Below, one piece after another: positions 1-12,836 of a stretch of DNA of 64,000 bases (its first letter is position 1; every line of letters begins with the position of its first letter). This DNA is from Dehalococcoidia bacterium (GTDB lineage Bacteria > Chloroflexota > Dehalococcoidia > Tepidiformales > Tepidiformaceae): NCBI GenBank assembly GCA_022827945.1, contig JAJEIT010000065.1, positions 39,294-103,293 of the forward strand, in the 5' to 3' direction. The notes beneath the pieces were generated by a model. The model worked only from the letters and a program-made list of their open reading frames with translations, had not been told where the DNA came from and made no database searches. The position numbers and the translations under genes were made by a program.

Positions 1-2
1 CC

Positions 3-269
3 GTGAAGCGCGACGGTTCCCTCGCCTGCTGGGGCGCCGACGGCCACGGCCAGGCGACGCCGCCGGACGGCGAGTTCGTGTCTGTCAGTGCCGGAGCAGA
101 GCACACCTGCGGGGTGACCACCGGTGGCCGTGTCGCTTGCTGGGGGGCGACCGCGTACGCCGACGACGCGCCGGGGGGTGATCGGTTCGTGGCTGTCAGC
201 GCCGGCGTCAGGCACACCTGCGCCCTCAAGGACAACGGCGACATCACCTGCTGGGGCGAGGGCCAGTAG
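3..269 (+). CDS. RCC1-repeat (regulator of chromosome condensation-like) protein, 5' truncated by window edge
   Basis: Repeats of the type VSVSAGAEHTCGVTTGGRVACWG / VAVSAGVRHTCALKDNGDITCWG are typical bacterial RCC1-like repeats. Confidence 0.75.
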   Translation: MKRDGSLACWGADGHGQATPPDGEFVSVSAGAEHTCGVTTGGRVACWGATAYADDAPGGDRFVAVSAGVRHTCALKDNGDITCWGEGQ

Positions 270-272
270 CGG

Positions 273-560
273 CTAGTCGCCGCCGATCACAACCGTCCAC
301 TCCCTGATGCGCCAGGAAGGGACGAGCCCGTTCGCGACGTAGGGATCGGCGGCGACGAAGGCCTCGACACGGGAACGATCGTCCACGGTGAAGACGAAAG
401 CGGCGCCGTCGACGGGGTCGGCGAAGGCGCCCGCCATCTCGATCTCGCCACGGTCGACGTATTCGCGGGCGAGGGCGAGGTGGTCGGCGCGGAAGGGGGC
501 GCGCTTCTCGACGACGTTCTCGACGTAGTCGTAGAGCAGGACGAAGCGGGTGGCGGGCAT
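273..560 (-). CDS. YciI-family protein
   Basis: 95 aa, FVLLYDYVENVVEKRAPFRADHLALAREYVDRGEIEMAGAFADPVDGAAFVF...VANGLVPSWRIREW resembles the YCII domain. Confidence 0.75.
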   Translation of the reverse strand: MPATRFVLLYDYVENVVEKRAPFRADHLALAREYVDRGEIEMAGAFADPVDGAAFVFTVDDRSRVEAFVAADPYVANGLVPSWRIREWTVVIGGD

Positions 561-562
561 GG

Positions 563-1339
563 TTACTCCTCTGCGCTCTCCTCGGCGGTGCTCCGCAGCA
601 GCTTCATAAACTCCTCGTCGCCGTCGAGGAGGGCAAGGCGGGCATCGCCGGCGGCCTCGGCGGCGTAGGCGGGCTGTATCTCGAAGGCTTCCCGCAGGTG
701 CTCCAGCGCCACCTCGCGCTTCCCCAGGGCGCCGGCGGCCTGGGCGGCGCCGTAGTGGGCGGCAGAGTCGCCGGGGTTGAGTTTCGCCGCCTGCTCGAAG
801 CTCGCGAGGGCGTCCTCGTGGGCGGCGGTCTCGAGCTGCGCCATCCCGCAGTTCACCATGACGGTGGCGTCGTCGGGATTGAGGGCGAGGGCCTGCTGGA
901 AGTCTGCCAGCGCCTCGGCAGGTTCGGCGCGATAGAGGCGCAGCATGCCGCGATTGTTGAGCGCGTCGCCGTCGGCGGGAGTCAGCTCGAGGGCGGCGTC
1001 GTAGTCGGCGAGGGCCTCGTCGAAGGCGCCGAGGCGGGTGTGGGCGGTGGCGCGGTTGTAGAGGGCCGCGGGAATCCCGGGCGACTCGGCGAGGGCGCGG
1101 GTGTAGCGTTCGACGGCGAGGGCGTACTGGCCGACGTTGAAGTAGACGTTGCCCTCGTCCAGGTAGGAGGCGGCGGTGCGGAGGCGGGTATCGCCGATGA
1201 CCTCCTCGAGGTCGGGCATCGACTCGCGGGCCTCACCGCTCTCGGCGCTCTGCTGCGGGCGGCCGAACAGGCGAACGAGCACGGCGACGACAGCCCCGAG
1301 GGCGGTGAGCACCAGGATTGCCCTGAGGAGGGTCTTCAC
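563..1339 (-). CDS. Membrane-anchored tetratricopeptide repeat protein
   Basis: N-terminal TM (VKTLLRAILVLTALGAVVAVLV) followed by TPR units (GNVYFNVGQYALAVERYTRALAESPGIPAALYNRATAHTRLGAFDEALADYDAAL...). GTG start overlaps the upstream stop; the longer ORF to 1597 is an overlap artefact. Confidence 0.75.
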   Translation of the reverse strand: MKTLLRAILVLTALGAVVAVLVRLFGRPQQSAESGEARESMPDLEEVIGDTRLRTAASYLDEGNVYFNVGQYALAVERYTRALAESPGIPAALYNRATAHTRLGAFDEALADYDAALELTPADGDALNNRGMLRLYRAEPAEALADFQQALALNPDDATVMVNCGMAQLETAAHEDALASFEQAAKLNPGDSAAHYGAAQAAGALGKREVALEHLREAFEIQPAYAAEAAGDARLALLDGDEEFMKLLRSTAEESAEE

Positions 1340-1764
1340 GAGTCGTCCTCTTCCTCGGCGGCGCGCTCCAGGAGCGCTTCGGTGACGGCCATGAGGCCGC
1401 TGTAGGCGTAGACGACGTAGTCGCGCGGGTGGAGGTCGAGGGGGCGCTTCTCCTCCTTGCGGGCGGTCACCGGGTCCCAGGACCCGGTCAGCTCGACGGC
1501 ATCGTGGTCGACGCCGAACTCGAGCTCGTAGAGCTCGCCGTCCTCGCCCACGACGACGCAGCCGCGCTCGGGGTCGCCGGCAGGGCCGGGGTCGCACTCG
1601 ATGGCGTTCGTGAAGAAGGCGTTGGGGAACGAGGGGAAGGGGCGCAGGGCGGCGCTCGCTTCCTTCAGCAGCACCTCAAGCTCGGCGGCGGCGCGCTCGA
1701 GCACGCGGTCCGCGCTTGTCTTGCGGGCCAGGCTTTCCCGCGCGTCGTCGTCCATGGCGATCAT
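1336..1764 (-). CDS. Conserved hypothetical protein
   Basis: In-frame Met at 1764 (MIAMDDDARES...); overlaps the downstream TPR gene by 4 nt. Confidence 0.55.
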   Translation of the reverse strand: MIAMDDDARESLARKTSADRVLERAAAELEVLLKEASAALRPFPSFPNAFFTNAIECDPGPAGDPERGCVVVGEDGELYELEFGVDHDAVELTGSWDPVTARKEEKRPLDLHPRDYVVYAYSGLMAVTEALLERAAEEEDDS

Positions 1765-1864
1765 GCTACGACCCCTTCCCGCTCCGGGACCAGACGGCCT
1801 TCGCGGTGCGCCCGCCCACACAGCCGTGTCGTGACCCCTTGTAGACTGGCGCAGGGGCATCGAT

Positions 1865-2341
1865 ATGGCGCGCCGCCGCCTGACGCGGGACGACCTCGCG
1901 GTCGAAACCTGCTGCTACGTCTGCGATCCGGCCAACGAGGACGGGCTGCAGATCGCGTTCTACCTCGACGAGGAGGCCGGCCGCGTGCTGGCCGACTACA
2001 CGCCGGCGACGGCGCACGAAGGCGCCCCCCGGGTCATCCACGGGGGCGTGATCGGCGCCATCCTCGACGACGCCATGGCCTGGGCGGTGAACGTGCTCAG
2101 CGGCTCGTTCGGGCTCACGCGCCGCGGGGAAATCGAGTACTCGCGCATCGTGCGCCCGGGCGAGCCCTACGCCGTCACCGCCTGGATCTCCGAGATCGGC
2201 CAGCACCGGGCCGCGACCATCGCCGAACTTCGCGACTCCGAGGACCGGCTCTGCTGCGTCACGAAGGCCGAGTTCTCGCTCATCTCGCACGAGGAAGCGA
2301 AGCTCGCCTTCGAGCGGCGCGCCGCAGCGGAGGGCGACTGA
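1865..2341 (+). CDS. PaaI-like hotdog-fold thioesterase
   Basis: HGGVIGAILDDAMAWAV active-site signature; length 158 aa. Confidence 0.8.
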   Translation: MARRRLTRDDLAVETCCYVCDPANEDGLQIAFYLDEEAGRVLADYTPATAHEGAPRVIHGGVIGAILDDAMAWAVNVLSGSFGLTRRGEIEYSRIVRPGEPYAVTAWISEIGQHRAATIAELRDSEDRLCCVTKAEFSLISHEEAKLAFERRAAAEGD

Positions 2342-3144
2342 TGGCCCCCCGGCTGCTCCTCATCCACGGCTACGTCTCGAACCCCGAAGCGTGGGCGCCA
2401 CTGCGGCGCGAGCTGGAGGGAGAGGTCGGGACGTTCGCGCCCTACCTTCCGGGCTACGGGGGCGAGCCGGACCCGGCGAGCTACACGCTGGAAGGCGTCG
2501 CGGCGGCGTTCGACAACGTGGTGGAGGCGGTGAAGCCGGACTACCTGCTCGGCCACTCGATGGGCGCCCTGGTGGCGCTGGGCGTGGCCAACCGCCACCC
2601 CGGGCGTTTCAAGCGGGTCGGCCTCGCCGGGCTGCCGGTGTACGACACGATCGAGGAGGGGCTGCGCTACATCGGTTCGAGGAGCATCTCGCGCGACCGC
2701 TACATGCGGAACCCCGGCGCCGGACACGTCTTCTGCCGGCCGGTCCACTCCCTGCGCTACCTGTGGGGACCGTTTGCCCATCTGGCGAAACCGGACTACC
2801 CCCTTTCCATGATCATCGACATGTTCAACCACAGCCCCGAGGCGCACCGTGGGGGCATGGAGGACATCGTCTTCTCCGGCCATGCCCGGCGGCTCGCGCC
2901 GGAGATGGGCACGCCCGTCGCGCTCATCCACGGCAATGCCGACCGCGTCACGCCGCTCGAGCCGGTGGTCGAGCTGGCGCGTGAACGTGGCTGGCCCCTG
3001 CGGATCGCCCACGGGGCGGGGCACGAGCTGACCTTCGCCCAGCCTCGCGGGATGGCGCGCTGGGTGCGGGAGCGGTTGCTCGCGCCCGTCGCCGCCGAGG
3101 CAGCGCCCGAAGACGAGGCGGCGGCGGTGAGCGCCTCCGCCTGA
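2341..3144 (+). CDS. Alpha/beta hydrolase
   Basis: LLLIHGYVSNPEAW, nucleophile elbow GHSMGA, C-terminal GAGHELTFAQP; ATG at 2341 overlaps the upstream stop. Confidence 0.85.
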   Translation: MAPRLLLIHGYVSNPEAWAPLRRELEGEVGTFAPYLPGYGGEPDPASYTLEGVAAAFDNVVEAVKPDYLLGHSMGALVALGVANRHPGRFKRVGLAGLPVYDTIEEGLRYIGSRSISRDRYMRNPGAGHVFCRPVHSLRYLWGPFAHLAKPDYPLSMIIDMFNHSPEAHRGGMEDIVFSGHARRLAPEMGTPVALIHGNADRVTPLEPVVELARERGWPLRIAHGAGHELTFAQPRGMARWVRERLLAPVAAEAAPEDEAAAVSASA

Positions 3145-3224
3145 ACCGCAGGCGGCGACCGTTGCGCTCCCGCGTCGGGCGCGCCTAAGCTCGCAGGCCG
3201 GGGCCACCCCGAGGAGGCGCGCTC

Positions 3225-3764
3225 GTGGAGAACTTCCTGCATATCGCCGCCGTCTGGCTGCACGTCCTCGGCATCGCGCTGTTCGTGGGGCCGCAGTTCT
3301 TCCTGGCCTTCGCCTGGGTGCCCGCTTCCCGCCAGATCGAGGACCTGCAGACGCGCGTGGCGGCGATGCGCACGATCACGACGCGCTTCGGCTGGATCGG
3401 GGGCATCGGCCTCCTGCTGATCCTGATCGGCGGCACGTACCTGATCATGACCTGGCGCGACTACCACAACATCGTCGAGGGGACGGCCTTCTTCGACCTG
3501 CGCTACGGCGTGGTGTTCGTCATCAAGATGGTGCTGCTGGTGGTGATGATCGTGCTGGTGGGGCTGCACATGTTCGTGGTCGGCCCCAGCCAGGTGGACG
3601 CGATGGAGGAGCAGGCCCGCGGCGGGAACGTTCCCGACAAGGACATCCGGCGCCTGCGCATCACCTCCATGGTGCTGAGCATCACGGGGCTGATCCTGAC
3701 GCTCGTGATCATGGGGTTCGGCGTGAGCCTGGGCGCGGCGGAGTACTCGCTGCAGAACTTCTAG
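3225..3764 (+). CDS. CopD-like / DUF2269-like integral membrane protein
   Basis: Four predicted TM segments with N-terminal HxxxVWLHVLGIALFVGPQFF. Confidence 0.55.
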   Translation: MENFLHIAAVWLHVLGIALFVGPQFFLAFAWVPASRQIEDLQTRVAAMRTITTRFGWIGGIGLLLILIGGTYLIMTWRDYHNIVEGTAFFDLRYGVVFVIKMVLLVVMIVLVGLHMFVVGPSQVDAMEEQARGGNVPDKDIRRLRITSMVLSITGLILTLVIMGFGVSLGAAEYSLQNF

Positions 3765-3789
3765 GCGGCTACCCGGCGCGTGTTTGACC

Positions 3790-4101
3790 CATTCGCGGGG
3801 CGCTGGTTCACTAGCTCCAGAGGCGTTGACGGAGACGAGTAGCGTCCCGTTCCTGCGCTCAGCGAGCCCCGTTCGGTGCGAGGGGGCGCTGCAGGCGGAC
3901 GTGAACATCCCTCCCGAGCTTCCGGCCGAACGCCGGCGGCGCCGGCAAGTAGACCCGGACGGAACGTGTCCGCGGGTGCGGACCGCCCCCCGTTACCGAG
4001 GGCGGGAGCGTGATGGCGCTCCGCAGAGCGCCCGCCTCGTGCGGGAAGCAGGGTGGTACCGCGGGTCTTGCGCCCGTCCCTGACCGGGACGGGTTTTCTT
4101 G
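3790..4101 (+). promoter_or_regulatory. T-box leader of ileS (tRNA-Ile responsive, transcriptional)
   Basis: T-box core AAGCAGGGTGGTACCGCGGGTC at ~4046-4066, Stem-I-like GACGAGTAGCG element (~3835), possible specifier ATC at 3907-3909 and terminator immediately upstream of isoleucyl-tRNA synthetase. Confidence 0.9.
4073..4100 (+). terminator. Rho-independent terminator of the ileS T-box
   Basis: CCCGTCCC-TGACC-GGGACGGG-TTTTCTT. Confidence 0.85.
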
Positions 4102-4137
4102 TGTCCGTCCCGGCAACCCTCGCCCGGGAGGCCGGAA

Positions 4138-7415
<3,278 letters not shown>

Positions 7416-7419
<4 letters not shown>

Positions 7420-8153
7420 CGCCGCCGAAGGCCATCCTTTTCGACCTCGACGACACGCTGCTCGACATGTGGACCGCCATGCAAAGCTCTTGGGAGGAGA
7501 TCTGCGCCGACGTGGCGCCCGGCCTCGGGTGCGACGCCGACAGCCTGCGCGAGACCATCCGCCGCGAGAGCGCCCTCTTCTGGGCGGATGAAGGAGCGGT
7601 CGCCGAGTACCGGGTGAAGCCGCTGGAGTCGCGCACGATCGTCGTGCGCCTCTCCCTGCTGTCGATGGGACTCGACGACTCGGACGCGGAGGAGATCGCC
7701 GGGCGGTCGCTTCGGGGGTACCTGGAGCGCGTCGCACCATTCCCGGACGCCATCGAGACGCTGGAGGCGCTGCGGTCGCAGGGGTACCGGCTGGGGATGG
7801 TCACGAACGGTTCGTCCGATACGCAGCGCGAGAAGATCGGGCGCTGGCAGCTGGAGCCGTATTTCGACGAGATCGTGATCGAGAGCGAGTTCGGCCGCGG
7901 CAAGCCCGATCCCGGCGTGTTCAGGCAGGCGCTGGCGGGGACGGGGGCGGCTCCGGACGAGGCCTGGATGGTGGGCGACAACCTGTACGCCGACATCGGC
8001 GGGGCGCAGGGCGTGGGCGTCCACAGCGTGTGGATCCACCGCGAACGGCTGGAGTTCCCCGACGACCCTCCGGCCCATCCCCACCGCCGCATCGGACACT
8101 TCGACGAGCTGCACGCGGCCCTCGACACCGCAAGGGAGGGTGGGCCGCGGTAG
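7416..8153 (+). CDS. HAD-superfamily hydrolase
   Basis: AILFDLDDTLLDM, VTNGSSD, GRGKPDPGVF, WMVGDNLYADIGGAQ; ATGA overlap with ileS. Confidence 0.85.
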
Positions 8154-8238
8154 CCCCCTCGAAAGCTCGCTCACGAAGCTCGTACGAGCGTGTCCGGTAC
8201 CGTATTGGCGCAACATCGAACTACACCAGAGGAACGTA

Positions 8239-9174
8239 ATGTCGAACGTGAAACTGACGGTCCTGGCTGGGCTCGGGGTGCTGGGGATCGGCCTCGCCGC
8301 CGCCGCCCTGGTCGTCGGGATTCTCGCCCTCGCGGGTGACGACGACGGCGACGGGGACGCCCCCTCGCAGGCGAACGGCCCCGCTTACACCATCTGGCTC
8401 GTCGAGCAGGCGGTGGCCTACTACGAGGCGGAGGGACGCGAGGCCGCGGTCGCGCACTACAGCTCGCCCGAAAGCAGGGACGGCCCCTGGTACGTGTTCG
8501 TCTTCGACGCCGAGAGCAGCGTGCTCATCGGGCACTTCAACGAGGAACTGATCGGGCAATCGCTCCTGACCGACCCGCTCGGCACGGACGCCACGGGCTA
8601 CCACTTCGGCTCGGCGATGGCGGCCGCCGACGAGGGCGGGCGCTGGATCACGTACGTCTTCCTCAACCCCGACACCGGCGAACAGCAGCGCAAGCACGCG
8701 TGGGTGGTCCGGAGTGGCGGCCTCCTCTTCGGCTCCGGCTGGTACGACTACTCCAGCCACGCCGCACCCGCGCCCTCGAAGACGAACGCCCCCGCCTACA
8801 CCATCTGGCTCGTCGAACAGGCGCTCGAGCGCTACGAGCGGGAAGGGATCGAGGCCACGATCGACCACTACAACTCGCCCGAGGCCCTGGACGGCTCCTG
8901 GTACGTCTTCGTGCTCGAGGAGCGCGACGGCGAGCTCTACTCGGTCGCCAACTCCAACCGGCCCGACATCGTGGGCACGACGCGGGAACGGATCGACGCC
9001 ACCGGCTTCAACTACGGCGAAGTCTTCGCCGCCACCGTCGACGGGGGCGCGGGGCAGTGGGTCAGCTACCTCTTCACGCACCCCGAGACGCGCGAGGACG
9101 CGCTCAAGCACACCTGGATCGTGCGTCGCGGCGACTTCCTGTTCGGCGTGGGCTGGTACGACGGGATCCGCTAG
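8239..9174 (+). CDS. Membrane-anchored protein with two tandem Cache-like sensor domains
   Basis: N-terminal TM, then two ~110 aa copies of AYTIWLVEQA...Y..EG.EA...HY.SPE...G.WYVFV...GSGWYD. Confidence 0.65.
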   Translation: MSNVKLTVLAGLGVLGIGLAAAALVVGILALAGDDDGDGDAPSQANGPAYTIWLVEQAVAYYEAEGREAAVAHYSSPESRDGPWYVFVFDAESSVLIGHFNEELIGQSLLTDPLGTDATGYHFGSAMAAADEGGRWITYVFLNPDTGEQQRKHAWVVRSGGLLFGSGWYDYSSHAAPAPSKTNAPAYTIWLVEQALERYEREGIEATIDHYNSPEALDGSWYVFVLEERDGELYSVANSNRPDIVGTTRERIDATGFNYGEVFAATVDGGAGQWVSYLFTHPETREDALKHTWIVRRGDFLFGVGWYDGIR

Positions 9175-9178
9175 GCCC

Positions 9179-10165
9179 CTACGGCTCGAGCACGATCTTG
9201 CCGAAGTTGGCGTTGGCCTCCATGTAGGCCTGCGCGGCGGCGGCCTCGCTCAGCGGGTAGACGCTGTCGACGACGACCTTGATGCGTCCCGAGGCAATGT
9301 GGGGGAGAACGCTCTTCTCGAAGGCACGGGTGGCCGCCGCCTTCTGCTCGAGGGGGCGGGCGCGGAGGGTGGTGCCACGCACCTGGAGCCGCTTCATCAG
9401 GAGTGGTCCGAGGCTTGCGTTCTCGAGGTCGGCTCCGCTCATCAGCCCGACCTCGACCATGCGGCCCTGGCGCGCGAGGGCGCGCAGGTTCTGCTCCCAG
9501 TAGTCCGCGCCGATGACGTCGAGGACGACATCGACGCCGGCGCCGTCGGTGGCTTCGCGCACGACCTCGGCGAAGTCCTGCTCGCGGTAGTTCACGCCCA
9601 CGTCGAGGCCGAGCTCGGCGGCGCGGGCGAGCTTCTCCGCGCTGCCCGCCGTGCCGAAGACCTGCGAAGCGCCCATCGCCTTCGCGATCTGGACGCCGGC
9701 GACGCCGACACCCGACCCGACCGCGTGGATGAGCACGCGCTCGCCGGCCTGCAGGTCGCACTGGAGCAGGGCGTCGTGGGCGGTGATGTAGACCTCCGGG
9801 GTCGCGCCGGCCTCCTGCCAGCTCAGCGAGTCGGGGACCTTCAGGGCGAGGCGCTGGGGCACGCTCACGAGCTCGGCGTAGCCGCCGCCCGGCACGAGGC
9901 CCATGACGCGGTCGCCGGAGGCGAAGCCCTCGACCCGCGAGCCCGCCTCGACGACCTCGCCGGCGTACTCGAGGCCGGGGATCTCGAACTCGGGCCTCGG
10001 TCCGGGCTGGGGGTAGCCGCCCATGCGCTGGAGCACGTCGGCGCGGTTGAGGGCGCAGGCGCGCACGGCCACGAGCAGGTCGTCGGGGCCAACGATGGGG
10101 TCCGGCACGTCGCGGTAGACGAGCGAGCCGCCCGCGTCGGACTTCTCGATGACGATCGCCTTCAT
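9179..10165 (-). CDS. NAD(P)H:quinone oxidoreductase / zinc-independent MDR family
   Basis: MKAIVIEKSDAGGSLVYRDVPDPIVGPDDLLVAVRACALNRADVLQRMGGYP...; nucleotide-binding GSGVGVAGVQIAKAMG. Confidence 0.85.
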   Translation of the reverse strand: MKAIVIEKSDAGGSLVYRDVPDPIVGPDDLLVAVRACALNRADVLQRMGGYPQPGPRPEFEIPGLEYAGEVVEAGSRVEGFASGDRVMGLVPGGGYAELVSVPQRLALKVPDSLSWQEAGATPEVYITAHDALLQCDLQAGERVLIHAVGSGVGVAGVQIAKAMGASQVFGTAGSAEKLARAAELGLDVGVNYREQDFAEVVREATDGAGVDVVLDVIGADYWEQNLRALARQGRMVEVGLMSGADLENASLGPLLMKRLQVRGTTLRARPLEQKAAATRAFEKSVLPHIASGRIKVVVDSVYPLSEAAAAQAYMEANANFGKIVLEP

Positions 10166-10173
10166 GGCGTCCG

Positions 10174-10965
10174 CTAGCCCTCGTCCTCGTCTGGAGGCAT
10201 GGCCATGCCGAGCGTGTTGAAGCCGCCGTCGACATAGAGCACCTGGCCGCTGATGTTGGCGCCGGCGTCGCTGGCGAGGAAAGCGGCGGCGGCGCCCACG
10301 TCCTCGATCGAGATGTGGCGGCGCAGGGGCGTGACCTGGGGGAAGACCTTGTAGAGGTTGCGGAACTCGCCCACGCCCGCCGCCGAGAGCGTGCGGACGG
10401 GGCCGGCGCTGATGGCGTTGACGCGGATGCCCTGGGGGCCCACATCTGAGGCGAGGTAGCGCACGGCCGACTCGAGGGCGGCCTTGGCGACACCCATCAC
10501 GTTGTAGCTGGGCATCATCTTCTGGGAGCCGTGGTAGGAGAGGGTGACCACGCTGCCGCCGTCGGGCATGAGCGGCCGGGCGGCGCGGGTGAGGGCGACG
10601 AGCGAGTAGACGGAGAGCTCCTGGGCGAGGAGGAAGCCGTCGCGGCTGGTCTCGATGAAGGGGCGGGAGAGGTCGTCGCGCTTCGCCCCGACGATGCCGT
10701 GGGCGACCGCGTCGATCGTGCCGTAGCGGTCGGCGAGCTTGGCGAAGAGCGACTCGATGTTCTCGTCGCTGGTGGCGTCGCAGTACTCGACGAAGTCGCA
10801 GCCAATGCTCTCGGCGAGGGGGCGGACGCGCTTCTCCATGGCGGGGCCATAGGAGAGGGCGACAGTGGCGCCGGCCTCGTGCATCGCCTTGGCGATGCCC
10901 CACGAGATGGAGCGGTCGTTAGAGACGCCGGAGACGAGGGCGGTCTTGCCTTCCATGCCTGACAT
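10174..10965 (-). CDS. fabI: Enoyl-[acyl-carrier-protein] reductase
   Basis: GKTALVSGVSNDRSISWGIAKAMHEAGA, SYHGSQKMMPSYNVMGVAKAALES, RVNAISAGPVRTLSAAGV. Confidence 0.92.
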   Translation of the reverse strand: MSGMEGKTALVSGVSNDRSISWGIAKAMHEAGATVALSYGPAMEKRVRPLAESIGCDFVEYCDATSDENIESLFAKLADRYGTIDAVAHGIVGAKRDDLSRPFIETSRDGFLLAQELSVYSLVALTRAARPLMPDGGSVVTLSYHGSQKMMPSYNVMGVAKAALESAVRYLASDVGPQGIRVNAISAGPVRTLSAAGVGEFRNLYKVFPQVTPLRRHISIEDVGAAAAFLASDAGANISGQVLYVDGGFNTLGMAMPPDEDEG

Positions 10966-11046
10966 AGCTGGCAAGCCTACGGCCTCGCGCGAAGCAGCGG
11001 CAAACGGCTTCGCCCCTGAGCGAAACGCGCCGTACGATACCCGCCG

Positions 11047-11934
11047 ATGGACCTCTCTTCCCTGGCCCTGCTCCTCTCCATCACAATCGACATCGACCCG
11101 GACATCGGGAAGATCTTCGGGCTGACGATCACGTGGCACGGGCTGTTCACGGCGATCGGGATCATCTGCGGCGTGAGCCTGTCGGTGTACCTCGCGCGCG
11201 TCGACGGCGTGCCTTCCGACGTGGGGCAGGAGATCGCCCTCGTCTCGGTGATCAGCGCCATCATCGGGGCGCGTCTCTTCTTCGTCTTCGAGCACTGGGA
11301 CCGCTTCGAGAACGACCTGGCGGCGATCGTGACGGACATCACCGAGGGGGGCATTACGCTCTACGGCGGCCTGATCGGGGGCGTGCTGGGAGGGGTGATC
11401 TACGGCGCCATCCAGCGCTACCCCATCGGCATCTGCCTGGATGCGGCCGGCCCGGGAATGATCCTGGGCCAGGGCCTCGGGCGGATCGGCGACCTCATCA
11501 ACGGGGAGCACCTGGCGACCGCCAGCGACCTGCCCTGGGCCTTCGTCTACGTTCACCCGAACACGCTGGGCGAGCTGGGGCAGTCCGTGCACCCGGCGGC
11601 CGGCGGCTACGAGCTGCTCGGCGACTTCGTCATCCTCGCTATCCTGCTGTTCGTGGCGAGGCGGGTCATCAAGGTGCCGGGCTGGACCTTCTGCACGTAC
11701 GCCATCCTCTACTCGGTGATGCGCTTCGGCCTCTCCGAGTTCCGAATCGACGAGCAGACGGTCGACGGCATCCCCGTGCCGCAGATCGTGGCGGCGGTGG
11801 TCATCGGGCTCGCCATCATCCTGGCGGGCGTGTTCCGCCGGTACCCGGGCGGGATCACGGATGAGTGGGAGGACCGCGTGCTCGGTCCGCCGCCGGAAGA
11901 GGCCGAGGACGAGTCGACGCCCTCCCCGGCATGA
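11047..11934 (+). CDS. lgt: Phosphatidylglycerol-prolipoprotein diacylglyceryl transferase
   Basis: GGITLYGGLIGG, GQGLGRIGDLINGEH motifs; polytopic membrane protein. Confidence 0.9.
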   Translation: MDLSSLALLLSITIDIDPDIGKIFGLTITWHGLFTAIGIICGVSLSVYLARVDGVPSDVGQEIALVSVISAIIGARLFFVFEHWDRFENDLAAIVTDITEGGITLYGGLIGGVLGGVIYGAIQRYPIGICLDAAGPGMILGQGLGRIGDLINGEHLATASDLPWAFVYVHPNTLGELGQSVHPAAGGYELLGDFVILAILLFVARRVIKVPGWTFCTYAILYSVMRFGLSEFRIDEQTVDGIPVPQIVAAVVIGLAIILAGVFRRYPGGITDEWEDRVLGPPPEEAEDESTPSPA

Positions 11935-12185
11935 GCGCCCCCGGCCCGGTCACCCTCTACACGCGCGCCGACTGCCGCCTCTGCGACGAGGCGCGCGCAC
12001 TCCTTGAGGGGCTCGCCGAGCGCCTCGGCTTCGCGATTGAGGCGGTCGACATCGACGCGGACGCCGAGCTTCGCGCCCGCTACAACTACGCGGTCCCCGT
12101 GATCGCGGCCGGCGGCGAGGAGGTTGCGCGGGCGCCCATCCGGGCGGCGGCGCTGGAGGCGGCCCTGCGGGAGCGCTACCGGTAG
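11931..12185 (+). CDS. Glutaredoxin-like protein (DUF836-type)
   Basis: VTLYTRADCRLCDEARALLEGLAERLGFAIEAVDIDADAELRARYNYAVPVI. Confidence 0.8.
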   Translation: MSAPGPVTLYTRADCRLCDEARALLEGLAERLGFAIEAVDIDADAELRARYNYAVPVIAAGGEEVARAPIRAAALEAALRERYR

Positions 12186-12763
12186 AGGCCGTGCTCGCGG
12201 ATGTAGTCCTCGACCGCAGGCGGCACGAGGTAGCGGATGGACATCCCCTCGCGGACGCGCTCGCGCACGAGCGTTGAGCTGACCGGGAGCGGGGGCATCT
12301 CGACGACGATTGGTGGGGTATCGAGACCAATCTGCGCGGCCAGCCAGGCTTGCTCGCCCTGGTCGGCGTCCTTGGGGGCGACGGCGAGGCGGGCGAGGGC
12401 GGTGATGACGTCGGGGTCACGCCAGGCGGGCATATCCGCGAGGGCGTCGCTGCCGAGGATGAGGACGACATCGTCGAGGCCCTGGGCGTGCATCTCGCGC
12501 AGGGTGTCGACGGTGTAGGTCGGGCCGATGCGCTCGATCTCCCGCTCGTCGAGGTGGAAGCCGGGGTTGTCGGCGATGGCGAGGTGGGTCATGGCGAGGC
12601 GGTGGGCGGCGGAGCTCACGCCGAGGCCGGCCTTGCGCCAGGGATCGCCCGCGGGCATGAAGTAGACGCGCTCCAGGCCAAGCTGCTCGCGGGCGCACTC
12701 GCCCAGGACGAGATGGCCGACGTGCGGGGGATCGAAGGTGCCTCCGAGCAGGCCGATGGGCAT
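12176..12763 (-). CDS. nadD: Nicotinate-nucleotide adenylyltransferase
   Basis: IGLLGGTFDPPHVGHLVLGECAREQLGLERVYFMPAGDPWRK, STLVRERVREG. Confidence 0.92.
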   Translation of the reverse strand: MPIGLLGGTFDPPHVGHLVLGECAREQLGLERVYFMPAGDPWRKAGLGVSSAAHRLAMTHLAIADNPGFHLDEREIERIGPTYTVDTLREMHAQGLDDVVLILGSDALADMPAWRDPDVITALARLAVAPKDADQGEQAWLAAQIGLDTPPIVVEMPPLPVSSTLVRERVREGMSIRYLVPPAVEDYIREHGLYR

Positions 12764-12788
12764 GGTGCGAGTCTATCCGATCGGGTCA

Positions 12789-12815
12789 TTAGCACTCTTG
12801 CCCCGAGAGTGCTAA
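12789..12815 (+). promoter_or_regulatory. CIRCE operator (HrcA binding site)
   Basis: Perfect TTAGCACTC-N9-GAGTGCTAA upstream of hrcA. Confidence 0.97.
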
Positions 12816-12836
12816 CATAGGTCGACAAGGTTCACA

